A stretch of DNA of 64,000 nt, taken from Valencia hispanica. Taxonomy: Eukaryota > Chordata > Actinopteri > Cyprinodontiformes > Valenciidae. The stretch covers positions 16,086,001 to 16,150,000 of the forward strand of contig OY747723.1 in the NCBI GenBank assembly GCA_963556495.2, in the 5' to 3' direction. Below are positions 47,052-58,949 of this stretch, one piece after another. The translations under genes were made by a program, and so were the position numbers. Every line of letters starts with the position of its first letter. The first letter of the stretch is position 1. Below the pieces are notes generated by a model that was not told the origin of the DNA, did not search any database, and was given only the letters and a program-made list of their open reading frames with translations.

Positions 47052-47338
47052 CTGAAGAAAATCATTTGCTGCTCTTCTACTGGCAGTGCAAAGAAGGGCT
47101 TGAAGAAGACGTGTGTGTGTGTGTGTGTGGGTGCATCCTCTCAACAGGATACCGTCAAAACAAGGAGATTTTAATAATCTTGTGGCTGAACTGAGGCTGG
47201 ACGCCATCACAAGTACTTTAGGATGAGTGCTGAGCAGATGGATGAACTTCTCTCTACCATTGGTCCAGAAACTTGGAGACAGTCTACAAATTACAGAGCT
47301 GCTATAGAGCCCAAACAGAGACTGGCAGTCACACTGAG
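47052..47338 (+). mobile_element. PIF/Harbinger-like transposase exon, relic
   Basis: The frame reads KYFRMSAEQMDELLSTIG, then TNYRAAIEPKQRLAVTLR, ending at a splice donor (AG, then GTAAAT at 47339). This is the conserved N-terminal exon of Harbinger-type transposases (HARBI1 family). A TG microsatellite interrupts the upstream part. Further exons were not found before the repeats that follow. The left edge may be near 46630 (CTAATTCATACCGGGCG). Confidence 0.65.
47109..47130. repeat. TG microsatellite
   Basis: A run of GT dinucleotides lies within the Harbinger relic. Confidence 0.9.
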
Positions 47339-47479
47339 GTAAATATAAAGTAATAACTGCACCATTTTTTTTATAAAACACTCTTTATTCACATTGTGAA
47401 ATATTACAAAAACAAGATCCAAAAACACACATCACACAAAAGAAAAAACCCACTAAAATTAGAAGTTTTTAAAGATTGA

Positions 47480-47763
47480 TGCCCAGGGATCTGACTCCTC
47501 CCAATGTGGATCCATCAGCATTCCTGTGAAGGACCCCTTTATCTGTGGGGGTTGGGGCCTGTTTGCTGCAATTGTCGCCGTGGTCTGGGGGTGGTTGAAG
47601 AAGGTGTAGGATGTGGAGGAGTAATGGACATGGAGGATTAGGATAACCATGTTTGTATAAATGTTTGTATAAATGTATTGAAATGACTTCTTGTTAAGTG
47701 CCTTGAGATGACATCTGTTGTGAATTGGCGCTATATAAATAAACTGAATTGAATTGAATTGAA
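47480..47763 (+). mobile_element. LINE 3' tail fragment
   Basis: It ends AAGTGCCTTGAGATGACATC, GGCGCTATATAAATAAACTG and then TTGAA units, the standard 3' UTR and tail of an abundant fish LINE (also at 13262 and 58706, both inverted). No coding part remains. Confidence 0.65.
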
Positions 47764-47885
47764 ATGTGGACACATTAGGTATTGCAGCCTCCATTCTGCA
47801 CAAACATGGGAGGAAAAGGTTTAAGGGCTGTCTTTGACATCAGGGAAGTCTACACAAACTTTTTTTTTATGATGAGGGTAGTGTA

Positions 47886-50124
47886 TGGGATCAGAACAGT
47901 ATCACCTTGAAATGAAACTGAAAATAAATATTGGCATTGAAAATAAAAATTGGCATTGAAAAATATTGTTGTAACTGAAAATATAAATTTTGAACCGGAA
48001 ATAAATCTAGACAAAAATTTTGTATTGAAAGTGAATTTTTTTTTTTACAATGCCAATCTTTTATTACAATGCCAATCCTTTTTTCAATGCCATCATTTTT
48101 TCAGCTTCATTCAGGTGACACTGTTTTGACGCTTGTGTGTGCACGCGCATGAGGGGCGGGGCTTCAGCCCCCCATATGTTTGCATGAACGAGACAGGAGG
48201 GAAACTCCGACTGTCTGAGTGGGATCAACATTTTCTTTGCTTCTAATGTGGTTTGTGGAAGGTGACAATCTGCAGTTGGGGACCCGATTTATGACAGTCT
48301 TTCTGTAGACTTTTGAATCAACCATGTTTGATATTATCGCAAGTCCTAGTGTAGTCGTTGTGACGTAAATCAATCAACAACCAATAAAGCTGTTCTCACA
48401 CAAGCAGAAGCACAAAGATACAGATCCCGGCAGGGGTCAGGTGCAGAAATAATTTTTGAGGGGTAAGAATCTGTACCCTCGGTTTATTAAACCATGCGCA
48501 TGGAGTCGTAATCTGTTCCCTCCGTTCATTCAGCTATGTGACCGTGTGAAGGTCCTGTCCGGTTAAAATGTACCCTGGCTGTCTTAGCTTGTACTTTATT
48601 GCTATGGCACAATGGTTAATATGCAGGGTTTCATTGATGATGATGGTGGGTTCGAGTCCCGTTTATGATATTGTCTTGCACCTTGCCACATATCAAATTT
48701 GTTTTTGTTCCTGCGGGAAGGTAGGCTATAAACATAGGTGTCATATTTATAAATAACAGTTTTGTAGCCACCTATGGAGCCTGGCAGGGTCTATACACAA
48801 CAAATACAATATTTGTGTTGCATGGCTGAGTAATGGGCCATAAATTACAAAGTGTATGCCAACCTAGCCCCCTGGAATACAGGCACAAACCAGCGCTATC
48901 TGTGCATCTGCATGGAGCAAGTGGAACAGCATAAACACCTTGCATTAAAAAGATATGAGTTAACCAGTTACTTGATGATACAGTACCCACTTTGAATGCA
49001 AGTCTTTATTTGACATAACATTAATCTTGGCAAAGAATGCTACAACATTCGCACATAAAGAAACTGTATAATGCTGAGCATAATGGGAGGAATTTTGCGG
49101 GAAGCTAAAATAGCCTAGGTGTTGTCTTTTAAATAGTGTCCCAACAAGATTCAGTGTTTATAAAATCTTTAGTCTGAGACTAAAAAACTGTTAACCCAAG
49201 TCTTTAGATGTGAGCTGATAATCTTTAAGAATCTTTTCTAAATCCTTTCAAAGTCTCTAGGTGTACAGAAAGCATAATGTGGTTTGTGGAATAATAATAA
49301 TTAAAAAATAAGATATAAACGGTTTCTTCTCAGTTTGCTTTGGCAGTTGGCGTGCATTACCGCCACCTTCTGGTTTAGAGTGTGTGTCACAATTACGTTT
49401 AGCAATCAAATAAAAAAAATGAGTTGGCAGTGTTAGCTTTGCTTACACCAGTCTTAATTGATTTGTTAACGTTATTGACATGTATTGTAAATATGTATTG
49501 TGGATCTGAAATAAATACAGTTATTTAATATGGTATAGCCTATATAGTGTGTATTTACATCCCTTCATACCACACTGTCTGTAATGAGGAGAACCTCCAA
49601 CAAAGACAGGCTACACAAGCATAAAACTTTATCACAAAGACTCCTAGTCTACTGGTCAGTAGAAGAAACTGAGAAGAAACCGTTTGCCTTTTTTTTCTTC
49701 CACAAAACACATTATTAGCAATGTAAATGTCCTGTTGTTTCTCGCGTCTCGCCTCGTCGGAGTTTCCCTCCTGCCTCGTTCATGCAAACATATGGGGGGC
49801 TGAAGCCCCGCCCCTCATGCGCGTGCACACACAAGCGTCAAAACAGTATCACCTGAATGAAGCTGAAAAAAATGATGGCATTGAAAAAAAGATTGGCATT
49901 GTAAAAAAAGATTAGCATTGTAAAAAAAATGAAAGTTGGAAAACTTGAGTTATTTCTTTCAATGCATATACATGAGTTTCATAGAAAAAAAAAATCACTT
50001 TCAATACAATAATGTTCACTAGATTTATTTCAGATTCAAAATTAATATTTTCAGTTACAATAATATTTTTCAATGCCAATATTTATTTTCAGTTTCATTT
50101 CAAGGTGATACTGTTCTGATCCCA
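47886..50124. mobile_element. 2.24-kb element with long inverted arms, TA-flanked
   Basis: The ends are a perfect inverted pair beginning TGGGATCAGAACAGTATCAC and identical for over 50 bases, with TA just outside each (47884-47885 and 50125-50126). The arms extend inwards to about 48260 and 49690, sharing an ATGCGCGTGCACAC block, GGGGCGGGGCTTCAG and AGGGAAACTCCGAC. Each arm is itself an imperfect inverted repeat of about 240 bp, since ACAGTATCACC returns inverted near 48110-48130. The centre (about 48270-49690) shows no transposase. TA duplication suggests a Tc1/mariner-like mobiliser, but no known family is recognised. Confidence 0.8.
48600..48675 (+). repeat. tRNA-like sequence (A and B boxes)
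   Basis: TGGCACAATGG (about 48605) fits the Pol III A-box and GGTTCGAGTCC (about 48649) the B-box, at roughly tRNA spacing. The acceptor stem does not pair well, so this is a tRNA pseudogene or SINE head rather than a working tRNA. It lies in the loop of the inverted-arm element. Confidence 0.4.
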
Positions 50125-50654
50125 TAGTAGTGTGCCTTGGCAAGAGAGGAGGATCTGACTGTTTTTTTTGTTTACATTGTTGTGTTTTGATGTTAGTGCT
50201 TTTGTTTTCAATATTTCTGTTTGTAAGTGTGGATAAAAAGTAAAGTTGACTTTCTGTGTAGTTTCTTTTTGTCCTCCAACATGGTACCGCAAAGTTTATC
50301 ACCTACCTGTGAAAACAGGCTGTGTCGCTTGCTATGCAGATGAACATAATTAATAACCCCAACCCCCACTTTGTCCTATTCACAGTCAGCTAGATAGGAA
50401 AAAAGCTCTTTCAGTTCATCTTTAGATACAGCTCTAAAATAGTATTTTATATACTTTTCCAATTAAACTTGTCATAAATACAAAAAAAAAATCAAGCTCT
50501 TGTGTGTTTATTAACAGTATGTCACAAATATGGTGTAATGCAGACTACAAGTAAAAAAAACAGCAGAATAAAATAGTGAACTACTGATAAATTAATTTCA
50601 CCGAAAGATTTAAGATAATGAAATTTTCTATTCAGGTAATCTACTGTACTTTTT

Positions 50655-50775
50655 GACCTAGCACTCGTGGAAGAGTGGAACCTATTGGCTCAGGACAACA
50701 TCATGAGGCTAGTGAGGAGCATGAGACATCGCTGTCATTGCGGCAAATGGTGGAAACACCCGCTACTGACATTGT
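50655..50775 (+). mobile_element. Tc1-like transposase C-terminal scrap
   Basis: 50661-50730 reads ALVEEWNLLAQDNIMRLVRS and, in a shifted frame, 50734-50772 reads AVIAANGGNTRY then a stop, the usual Tc1 C-terminus. One frameshift separates the two. Confidence 0.65.
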
Positions 50776-50959
50776 GAATTTGTGTTATTTGGGGCTACCG
50801 TTGTTATTGTCTAGATCTTTGGGGTAATAGATTTTACACTAATGGAAATGGTGTTTCTTCTCATTCACTATTATTAATATCAAAGGATACTTGTACTTAT
50901 TTCATTAAAATTCAGACCAAATAGGAATAGCACTCATGTAAATAACAATATCCCTAACT

Positions 50960-51640
50960 TATTGTTAGTAGTGTATGTTAAGTTTGGAGTTGTAGGCTCT
51001 ACATGTAAGATTGAATTTAGACGCATTCTTACAAATGTCTTGTAAAATAGACATGCTTCCACCACAGCTACTGTTGTTGATGCGAGGAGCGGGTAAATTG
51101 TAAGTCAAGGTTGGAGCAAAAAAGAATCTCAGACTTTGCGAGTGGGAAGTCCGACTTCGGAGGCGTCTATTGGGACCCCCGAGTCCCACGGTCGCTCTAC
51201 AGGTTGCCCCCATGGGACAGTAACTGACGTGATATATTGATATATTTAATAATGATAATAATTGACTGTAATGATTAGAAATTTGACGAGATATACATGT
51301 TGTAAACACACTGGTTTTCTGGATTGAGTCATAAGCCTGCTTTCCATCAGACGCGTAAGTGGCACGTAACGTCTGCGAAGCGTAATACGCAGCTGATAGC
51401 TGCTGTTCAATGTGTTTGTATCCATCAGGCACAAATCAGACATGTTCCAGAAGCGTAGTGTTGCGGCTCTCTTAAATTTGGAGGTCATTTGGTCTATAAA
51501 AAAAATTAATACATATACACGCTACACTTCAAGAACACATCAATCTCAGCAGTTTAGATCATGCCAGGCAGGAAATCAGAGAAGGGAGCAGTGTAAAGCA
51601 TCCAGCAAAATCTAAATAAAGACACGTGCAAATTTCCAAT
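50960..51640. other. Unassigned repeat-like stretch
   Basis: Motif-like phrases (GTAAGTGGCACGTAACGTCTG, split as GTAAGTGGCAC / GTAACGTCTG, and CCATCAGGC near CCATCAGAC) hint at a DNA-transposon end, perhaps Harbinger-type. Minus-strand open frames here resemble no protein I know. Confidence 0.3.
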
Positions 51641-51649
51641 TGCTTAACT

Positions 51650-51660
51650 ATGAAAAAACA
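51650..51660. repeat. Target site duplication, left
   Basis: ATGAAAAAACA is identical to 53412-53422 on the other side of the RTE element. Confidence 0.85.
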
Positions 51661-53411
51661 TAGCGATTCTGGTCCACCATCCGGCGTCTCGGGGGGAAAG
51701 CGGTCTGCCACCAACACTGTTTACAGTGGGGATGGTGTGCTGCTGACCTCGATGCGGGACGTTTTGGGTCGGTGGATGGAATACTTCGAAGACCTCCTCA
51801 ATCCCACCAGCACGCCTTCCAATCTGGAAGCAGGGTTTGGGGACTTGGGGTCGGGCTCTCCAATCTCTGGTGCTGAGGTCACCGAGGTCGTTAAAAAAAA
51901 GCTCCTCGGTGGCAAGGCTCCGGGGGTGGATGAGATTCGACCGGAGTTCCTCAAGGCTCTGGATGTTGTGGGGCTGTGTTGGTTAACGCGGCTCTGCAAT
52001 ATTGCGTGGACATCGGGGGCAGTTCCCTTGGATTGGCAGACCGGGGTGGTGGTCCCTCTGTTTAAAAAGGGGAACCACAGGGTGTGTTCCAACTACAGGG
52101 GGATCACACTTCTGAGCCTCCCTGGTAAGGTCTATTCAGGGGTTCTGGAGAGGAGGGTCCGACGGATAGTCGAACCTCGGATCCAGGAGGAACAATGCGG
52201 TTTTCGTCCTGGCCGTGGAACACTGGACCAGCTCTACACCCTCAGCAGGGTCCTGGAGGGTGCGTGGGAGTTCGCCCAACCGGTCTACATGTGTTTTGTG
52301 GACTTGGAGAAGGCGTTCGACCGTGTCCCTCGGGGGGCCCTGTGGGGGGTGCTCCGGGAGTATGGGGTACCGGGCCCCTTGATACGGGCTGTTAGGTCCC
52401 TGTACGACCGGTGCCAGAGTTTGGTTCGCATTGCCGGCAGTAAGTCGGGCTTGTTTCCAGTGAGAGTTGGACTCCGCCAAGGTTGCCCTTTGTCACCGAT
52501 CCTGTTCCTAACTTTTATGGACAGGATCTCTAGGCGCAGCCAAGGCGTTGAGGGGATCCGTTTTGGTGGCCTCAGGATTGGGTCTCTGCTTTTTGCAGAT
52601 GATGTGGTCCTGTTGGCTTCATCGGAGCGTGATCTACAACTTTCGCTGGAGCTGTTCGCAGCCGAGTGTGAAGCGGCTGGGATGAGAATCAGCACCTCCA
52701 AATCCGAGGCCATGGTCTTGAGCCGGAAAAGGGTGGGGTGCCTCCTCCGGGTCGGGGATGGGGTCCTTCCCCAAGTGGAGGAGTTTAAGTATCTGGGGGT
52801 CTTGTTCACGAAAGAGGGAAAAATGGAGCGGGAGATCGATAGACAGATTGGTGGGGCATCTGCAGTTATGCGGGCGCTCTACCGGTCTGTCGTGGTGAAG
52901 AGAGAGCTGAGCCAAAAGGCGAAGCTCTCGATTTACCGGTCGATCTACGTTCCTACCCTCATCTATGGTCACGAACTCTGGGTGGTGACCGAAAGAACGA
53001 GATCACGGATACAAGCGGCTGAAATGAGTTTCCTCCGCAGAGTGTCTGGGCTCTCCCTTAGAGATAGGGTGAGAAGCTCAGTCATCCGGAGGGGGCTCAG
53101 AGTAGAGCCGCTGCTTCTCCACATCGAGAGGAGTCAGTTGAGGTGGCTCGGGCATCTGGTCAGGATGCCTCCTGGACGCCTCCCTGGTGAGGTGTTTCAG
53201 GCACGTCTCACCGGGAGGAGGCCCAGGGGAAGGCCCAGGACACGCTGGAGGGACTATGTTTCTCGGCTGGCCTGGGAGCGCCTTGGGGTTCCTCCCGAGG
53301 AGCTGGAACAAGTGGCTGGGGAAAGGGAAGTCTGGGTGTCTTTGCTTAGGCTGCTGCCCCCCGCGACCCGACCCCGGATAAGCGGAAGAAAATGGATGGA
53401 TGGATGGATGG
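51661..53411 (+). mobile_element. RTE/Rex3-like LINE, 5'-truncated, with long open RT frame
   Basis: The element is flanked by perfect 11-bp duplications ATGAAAAAACA (51650-51660 and 53412-53422) and ends in GGATG/GATG units. The frame through the whole element has about 590 codons: LLGGKAPGVDEIRPEFLK, CSNYRGITLL, EQCGFRPGRGT, FVDLEKAFD, GLRQGCPLSPILF, catalytic FADDVVLLASS, EFKYLGVLFT and the C-terminal RRPRGRPRTRWRDYVSRLAWERL (split: RRPRGRPRTRW / RDYVSRLAWERL). The endonuclease is absent. The open frame begins in flanking DNA at 51626 and ends in flanking DNA at 53440. It runs past the usual stop because of an apparent extra C in CCCCCC (about 53356-53362); the stop in the other frame is at 53379-53381. 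A recent, non-autonomous insertion. Confidence 0.92.
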
Positions 53412-53422
53412 ATGAAAAAACA
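53412..53422. repeat. Target site duplication, right
   Basis: ATGAAAAAACA is identical to 51650-51660 and directly follows the GATG tail. Confidence 0.85.
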
Positions 53423-56400
53423 CAACTCAATCACTGGTGACACCAGGTTTGAAGTCAGTCGGTCTGTGTGTCTGATTTGTTGTTTTTTTTATCATGGATA
53501 ATGAGAAGTTAATCTTTAAAGTGGAAAATCTCCCAATTTATATGATACTAGTGATCATTTTTACAATGACAACATGACAAAGGAGAAGGCATGGACAGAA
53601 ATATCTACAGTTTTGTGAGTGGAAGATGAGTTTATGATACTTATTAACTCAATTACATTTTGTTTCTTGCATACTACCTTTAAGTTATACAATTGCAATT
53701 CTGTGATTTTGTGATCTACTGGGACCAGCTAGGTGGAAAACATTGACAGGTGATACGCGTCTAAAAAGCTCCCAGTAGGAAGGGACGTGCTGCTGAGCTC
53801 GTGGGGAAAACGCATCTATTACGTCTGTTACACTTGAAGAGCTATAACACAGACTGAGCTTAGCTAAAGGTGCATCTTCTAAACTCTGACCTGAAGAGGG
53901 TGAATATTTATGTAATATTATTTTGTAAAAATCAGTTTTCCATTTTATAGCTTTTTTTAAATTCCTGGTAAACTACATTTTCTCATCTAATTTTTTTATT
54001 CATAAAATATTTTTTCTTTTTTTTTTTTATTGGTGTTTAATTTTAGAAATCATAGTAAGAAGTAACTTAAAATCTCAGATTCCAGCACTACTTTCTCTAA
54101 TGGAGAATGTTGTGTAATTTGTGTCCTGTCCACATCCTGTTTACGAATGAAACTTCACCGGAAAATAAATCCAAATACAGTTGTTTCAAGAAATTCGATT
54201 TGTGTCAAGTTAGTTTGGAGGTGGGGGTGACATAACTTCCTATTTGAGAGTGAGTACGAGGGAAACAGCGGGTTTTGCTGTTTATTTGGTAGTAGCTGCC
54301 ATTAGCAATGCAAACTTATAAATTTCTCACCAGTTGCATTCAAACAAGAAACATTTTCAGAAATGGATAGTTTACAGAACCTTATGCCACTGGTTGTATA
54401 ATGACGTACAAACCAACAGAAGTGAATGAATACTTTATTCCAGCAACTTTCACTGTTTTTTTTTTGTGTGCAGCTACATTGGATAGCCAACTCCCACTTA
54501 TTTTGATGAGTTTCTTTAAAAATATAGGAGGTCCTGAACATACATTACAAATTCTAAATCTTCACTAAATTCAGTTGTCTAAAGCTAACTGACTGAAGCT
54601 GACTGTATTGTGGCTAAAACAAAATACCTTTTCAGTGAAAACCAAAACAAAATCAAAATTTGTTGTTAGAATAAACATTGCTAAGACATGGGAAATATAG
54701 TGAATGTTGATTTAAAATTACAGTATCTGCCATACATTCATGTCATAATGTCTTGAAACTGTAAGTATCAATATGTGAAGCAAATTTTTTGATTCCCCAA
54801 AAAACGTAAATGCCTCATCCACGGATCATTATGGAGAATGCACAAGATGCAGTGTAAATGTTGATGCAATCACTGAACCTTAAAATTATGTGGAAATGAA
54901 TCCCTGTCAGCTTAGGCATTTTGGCTGTGTGCCTGGTGCTGATATTATGATTTTTCATCTTTCATTTTCACATGACTACCTGCTTCTTTTCTCCAGCTGA
55001 TATTTTTCCACCAAGCTGTTGCCAGCTTCATGAATCCTTCAAAGTACAGGGCATGCTGGACAAATCATAGATCTGTGTGTTTTGAAACTGGATTCTTTCA
55101 AAAGATAGAGACAGCCGTTAAAAATGTGTGACTTGTGCGCTCTGCTGCTCAGTGAAACTTGCCATGATCTTAAGAAGAACTTTACTGCCTCCAAACCTCA
55201 TATTTCTGAAATTGGCTCAACAGTTAGCAAGCTGGCAAAGCATTTCAATTACCATTCCTCGCTGTGAGTTTCAGTAACAATGGCAAAGTGTTCCAGTCTT
55301 CAAATCTATCACAAATTAGGGTTAATGAGAACGTAAATTATGATACCGTCCAACTGTGTAATTGTACGACTGTCAACACCGAATGAAAAGAGTATGAGTT
55401 CACCCTGAGAAAGCGACTAATTGGTCTTGTATTGTTCTAAACTTACAGCGATGTATTGCTGTTGAGCTATGCTCCTAATATTTTAGTACGTCTTTAAGGT
55501 TTTATTCTTATTACATTTTAAATAATTTACTGTTGTAAGCAGAAGCCTGCATGTTTATAGACAAGAAAGAGGATTTTAAACTGAAGGCTGGATTGGACTG
55601 GAAGGCCCAATGCAGCTTAACAGCTGGGGTGATGTGAGCAAGAGTTACAAAAGCTGCATTGTACGGTTATAACTGGCATATTTTTTGCAGTATTTTCAAC
55701 ATTTTGCAATATTGCAACATTTTCAGTGTGCTCGTCAGACTTTAGTAGGTGGACTTCAGCAGATGATTTTGTGTGAACAGCAAGGGTCCCTTCAAGCCAA
55801 AACAATAACAAACAGAAAGGGGATGATCTCTTCAGAATCTTGAAGAGCTCTTCGGGAGTGCATCAACAAAGCATTGTGCCCCTATTAGTTGCACTGGATG
55901 TGCTGGATTGAATGTTTTGCTCATACACAAACTTTTGAGCGATATTGTGGTGATTCATGATAGAGGTGGCAGCATGGATGGGTTTCTATACATGTGCTAT
56001 GAACTACCCCAGGTATAAGCAGTGGCATCTTATTCATCAGCTGTTTGGCTTCACACCCACAACAGGCTTGCAAAGGTGCAAAAAAATAAAAATAACTAGA
56101 ACCTTGGTGTAAATAGATATAGTGTTATGATTGTAGAAAATGTTGTGTGCTGGGATTAGTGTGAAATAGAAGTTGGAGAGAAGTGTGCTTACCTCCCAAT
56201 TGGGCAGACAGGGTTTGCTAAGAAGCAGAGGGAAGTTGTGAGTTTCTATTGATGTCACATGCAGAATATATTTTTCAGGGCAAATTTTTTGATATTTGAG
56301 GAAAGACTCCAGTGCAGATGGGGCACCTCAACATTGTCACCGCGGAAGCAGGAATAACAACGGTACGACAACAACACAGCAGCAACGACACATATAACAC

Positions 56401-57900
56401 AATCAAACAGTACAATACTTACGAAATGTACTGTGCTGTAGCGTTGTTGTCGTCCATTTTCCGTTCATTGGGTATATCCTGCTTTTACTCCGTCTGCTTC
56501 ACTGCTGCCAGCATTTGCCTACTATTTGTGTGACGCAATAAGCCAACTAGAGGAATTCCAACACGAAAGGGCGCATTTTGTCGCCCATCATCGCGGAGTT
56601 GAACGCACTTCATTCAATAATTTGATTTTCTTACTGATATGTAAACTCCGATAATGGCTCCCATTCTGGGTTATGTATTAGCTCGATTGAGATGTGCATG
56701 TAAACGCACTGAAATGAGGTTTTCCAAATTTGCTTTGTTCATTGGAACCTTTGAACAATTCTTGAGGTTCCTGGTAACATAAGGTTGTCTTAGTAGTGTT
56801 ACACCAGAAATCTCAGACCACTTTTCTAATCACTTATTGAGAACCAGCCATTTTAAAGAAAGCTGAGAAATCTCAAATAACCTAAATTAACTAGCTAGTC
56901 CTTGCATTTAGCTTGCCAAGGTAATGGAATTTTCATCAGTCCATACAGAGTATCTACATAGTGTAGAAAGTGATTAAGTAATGTCAGTATCAGGTCATTG
57001 CCAATGCTACAGCATTCGATGCATCAAAATGCAATGCCAGAGGTTTAATTACTGAAATTCAAGACGCTTAATTGTATTGTATAGCAAAGCATGGCAGGTA
57101 TGCAATAGTTTAAACAGAGTATTTAAAATTTAAAATAATTCAAATATTAATTACCTTATGATTTCTTTTTCTTTAATACCTAAACTGAAGGCAGCCAATC
57201 AGACCCCCTAAATGTTGTCCACTAACCTATAGTAGCTAATTATTTCTTATTTGTCAAACGGTAATCATTAAGTTCTTACAGCTGTTTCTGGCATTTCTGT
57301 TTGGGAATAAATCCTTGCAATTTAGACAAATATTATACTGCAGAATTGAGTTTACGATCCCACCATGTTTTTGTTTTTTTAAATGTACCATCAGTAATTC
57401 TGCCTGTGATATATTACCTTAACTTATAATCAGACGACCTGAACTGGACATTTAAATACTGCCTGCCCTCTCTTGTGCCTATAATAGAAGGCAAACACAA
57501 TATGTCTGTACTGCCTAGAGTCCATAAAAGCTTAGCCTTTCTGCATTATAAAATATAGATAATGACCTTATCTAAAACTCTTGATAAGACAGCTTGAAAT
57601 GCCTAATAATTAAGGAAGATAATGAACTAGCAGAGTGACAGAACTTATGAGAAAAAGGCAACCGAATACCTCAAAGGCTTCAGGAATTATGCAGGGAATG
57701 AATTCAAGCAGGGCACAGAGAGACGAGCCACAAAGAGTAAAACATCTGCAAAATTAATTACATTCAAGGTCAGAATGAAAAAAAGTAAAGTTTAAGAAAG
57801 TAAAACATATATATTAACAAGAAATTCTATCAACGTTTCAGTAGTATTGATTGAGCAGCCTTGGCAGAGGTTTGCTTTATAGTACTTTAATAGTATAATA
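53423..57900. other. 4.5-kb stretch, nothing recognised
   Basis: No open frame with recognisable homology, no splice-supported exons and no repeat I know. Part of it could be conserved noncoding sequence, which one sequence alone cannot show. Confidence 0.35.
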
Positions 57901-58665
57901 CATTGTACATAAGCCTTTGAACACCCTGCAATTTTGCAAGTTCTCCTACTTAGAAATTATGGAGGGGTGTATTTCCACTGTGAGAGACCTTTTTTTTTAA
58001 TGCAGGGAATCACATCGTCTGATTTTTAAAGATTTTGTTTGGATTTTATTGCTGCACATAAGTATTTGAACACCTGGCAATCAGCAAGAAATTCTGGCTC
58101 TCAAAGACCTGTTACTCTGCCTTTAAAAAGTCAACCTCTACTCCACTTATTAATCTAAATTATTAGCACCTGTCTGAGCTCGTTAAAGAGACCTGTCCAC
58201 CCCACAGTCAGTCAGACTCCACCTACTACCATGGGCAAGACCAAAGAGCTGTCAAAAGACACCAGAGACAAAATTGTAGACCTCCACAAGGCTGGAAAGG
58301 GCTATGGGGCAATTGCCAAGCAGCTTGGTGAAAATAGATCAGCTGTTGGAGCAATTGTTAGAAAATGAAAGAGGCTAAAGATGACTGTCAGTCTCCCTCG
58401 GACTGGGGCTCCATGCAAGATCTCATCTTGTGGGGTATCACTGATAAGAAAGGTGAGGAATATGCCCAGAACTACACAGGAGAAGCTGGTCAATGACATG
58501 AAGTAAGCTGGGACCACAATTTAAAAAGTTATTGTCGGTAGAACACTACGCCGTCATGATTTAAAATCATGCATTGCACGGAAGATTCCCCTGCTCAAGT
58601 CATCACATCCTACCGTCTGGATGATCCAGAGGAGGCATGGGAGAAAGTAATGTGGTCAGAAGAGA
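57901..58665 (+). mobile_element. Tc1-like transposon, 5' half
   Basis: The left end (ACATAAGCCTTTGAACACCC, then CTTAGAAATTATGGAGGGG) resembles a Tc1 terminal repeat. The transposase begins at 58231 ([18 protein letters not shown], then [16 protein letters not shown]), the first DNA-binding helix-turn-helix, and meets a stop at 58366. The following sequence continues the N-terminal domain with breaks. The catalytic half is missing; LINE sequence begins at about 58700. Confidence 0.75.
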
Positions 58666-58702
58666 AAATATAACTTTTTTGTCTAAACTTCATTCACCGT
58701 GT

Positions 58703-58900
58703 TTTCAATTTATTTCAATTCAGTTTATTTATATAGCGCAGAGTCACAACAGATCTTACTTTACATCTTACTTTACAAGAAAAGTAATTTCTATGCAATC
58801 TTGCAAACATTCCAATCAGTTTAAAGTTTTAGTTCCCTATTTAAGGAATCCCAGCAGATTGCATCAAGTCATTCACTGGCAGCCAAGACTGACCCGCTAA
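58703..58900 (-). mobile_element. LINE 3' tail fragment
   Basis: TTTCAATTCAGTTTATTTATATAGCGC (58717-58743, split: TTTCAATTCAG / TTTATTTATATAGCGC) is the inverse of the tail at 47715-47760. It follows the broken Tc1 and faces the opposite way to the L2 downstream. Confidence 0.55.
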
Positions 58901-58949
58901 GACCGGCTTCCTAACAAACAGGGTTTTAACTGGTTTTTAAATATTTTTA

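Noticed and set aside
51626..53440. 604-codon frame as a host gene
   Set aside because: It is a reverse transcriptase with LINE tail and target duplications; the first and last codons are flanking DNA.
51721..53443. Several minus-strand frames over 100 codons
   Set aside because: They are antisense to the GC-rich RTE reverse transcriptase.
53423..57900. A hidden host gene such as the next syntenic neighbour (TMEM177 in human)
   Set aside because: No frame or exon series here resembles a membrane or mitochondrial protein; I saw nothing to support it.
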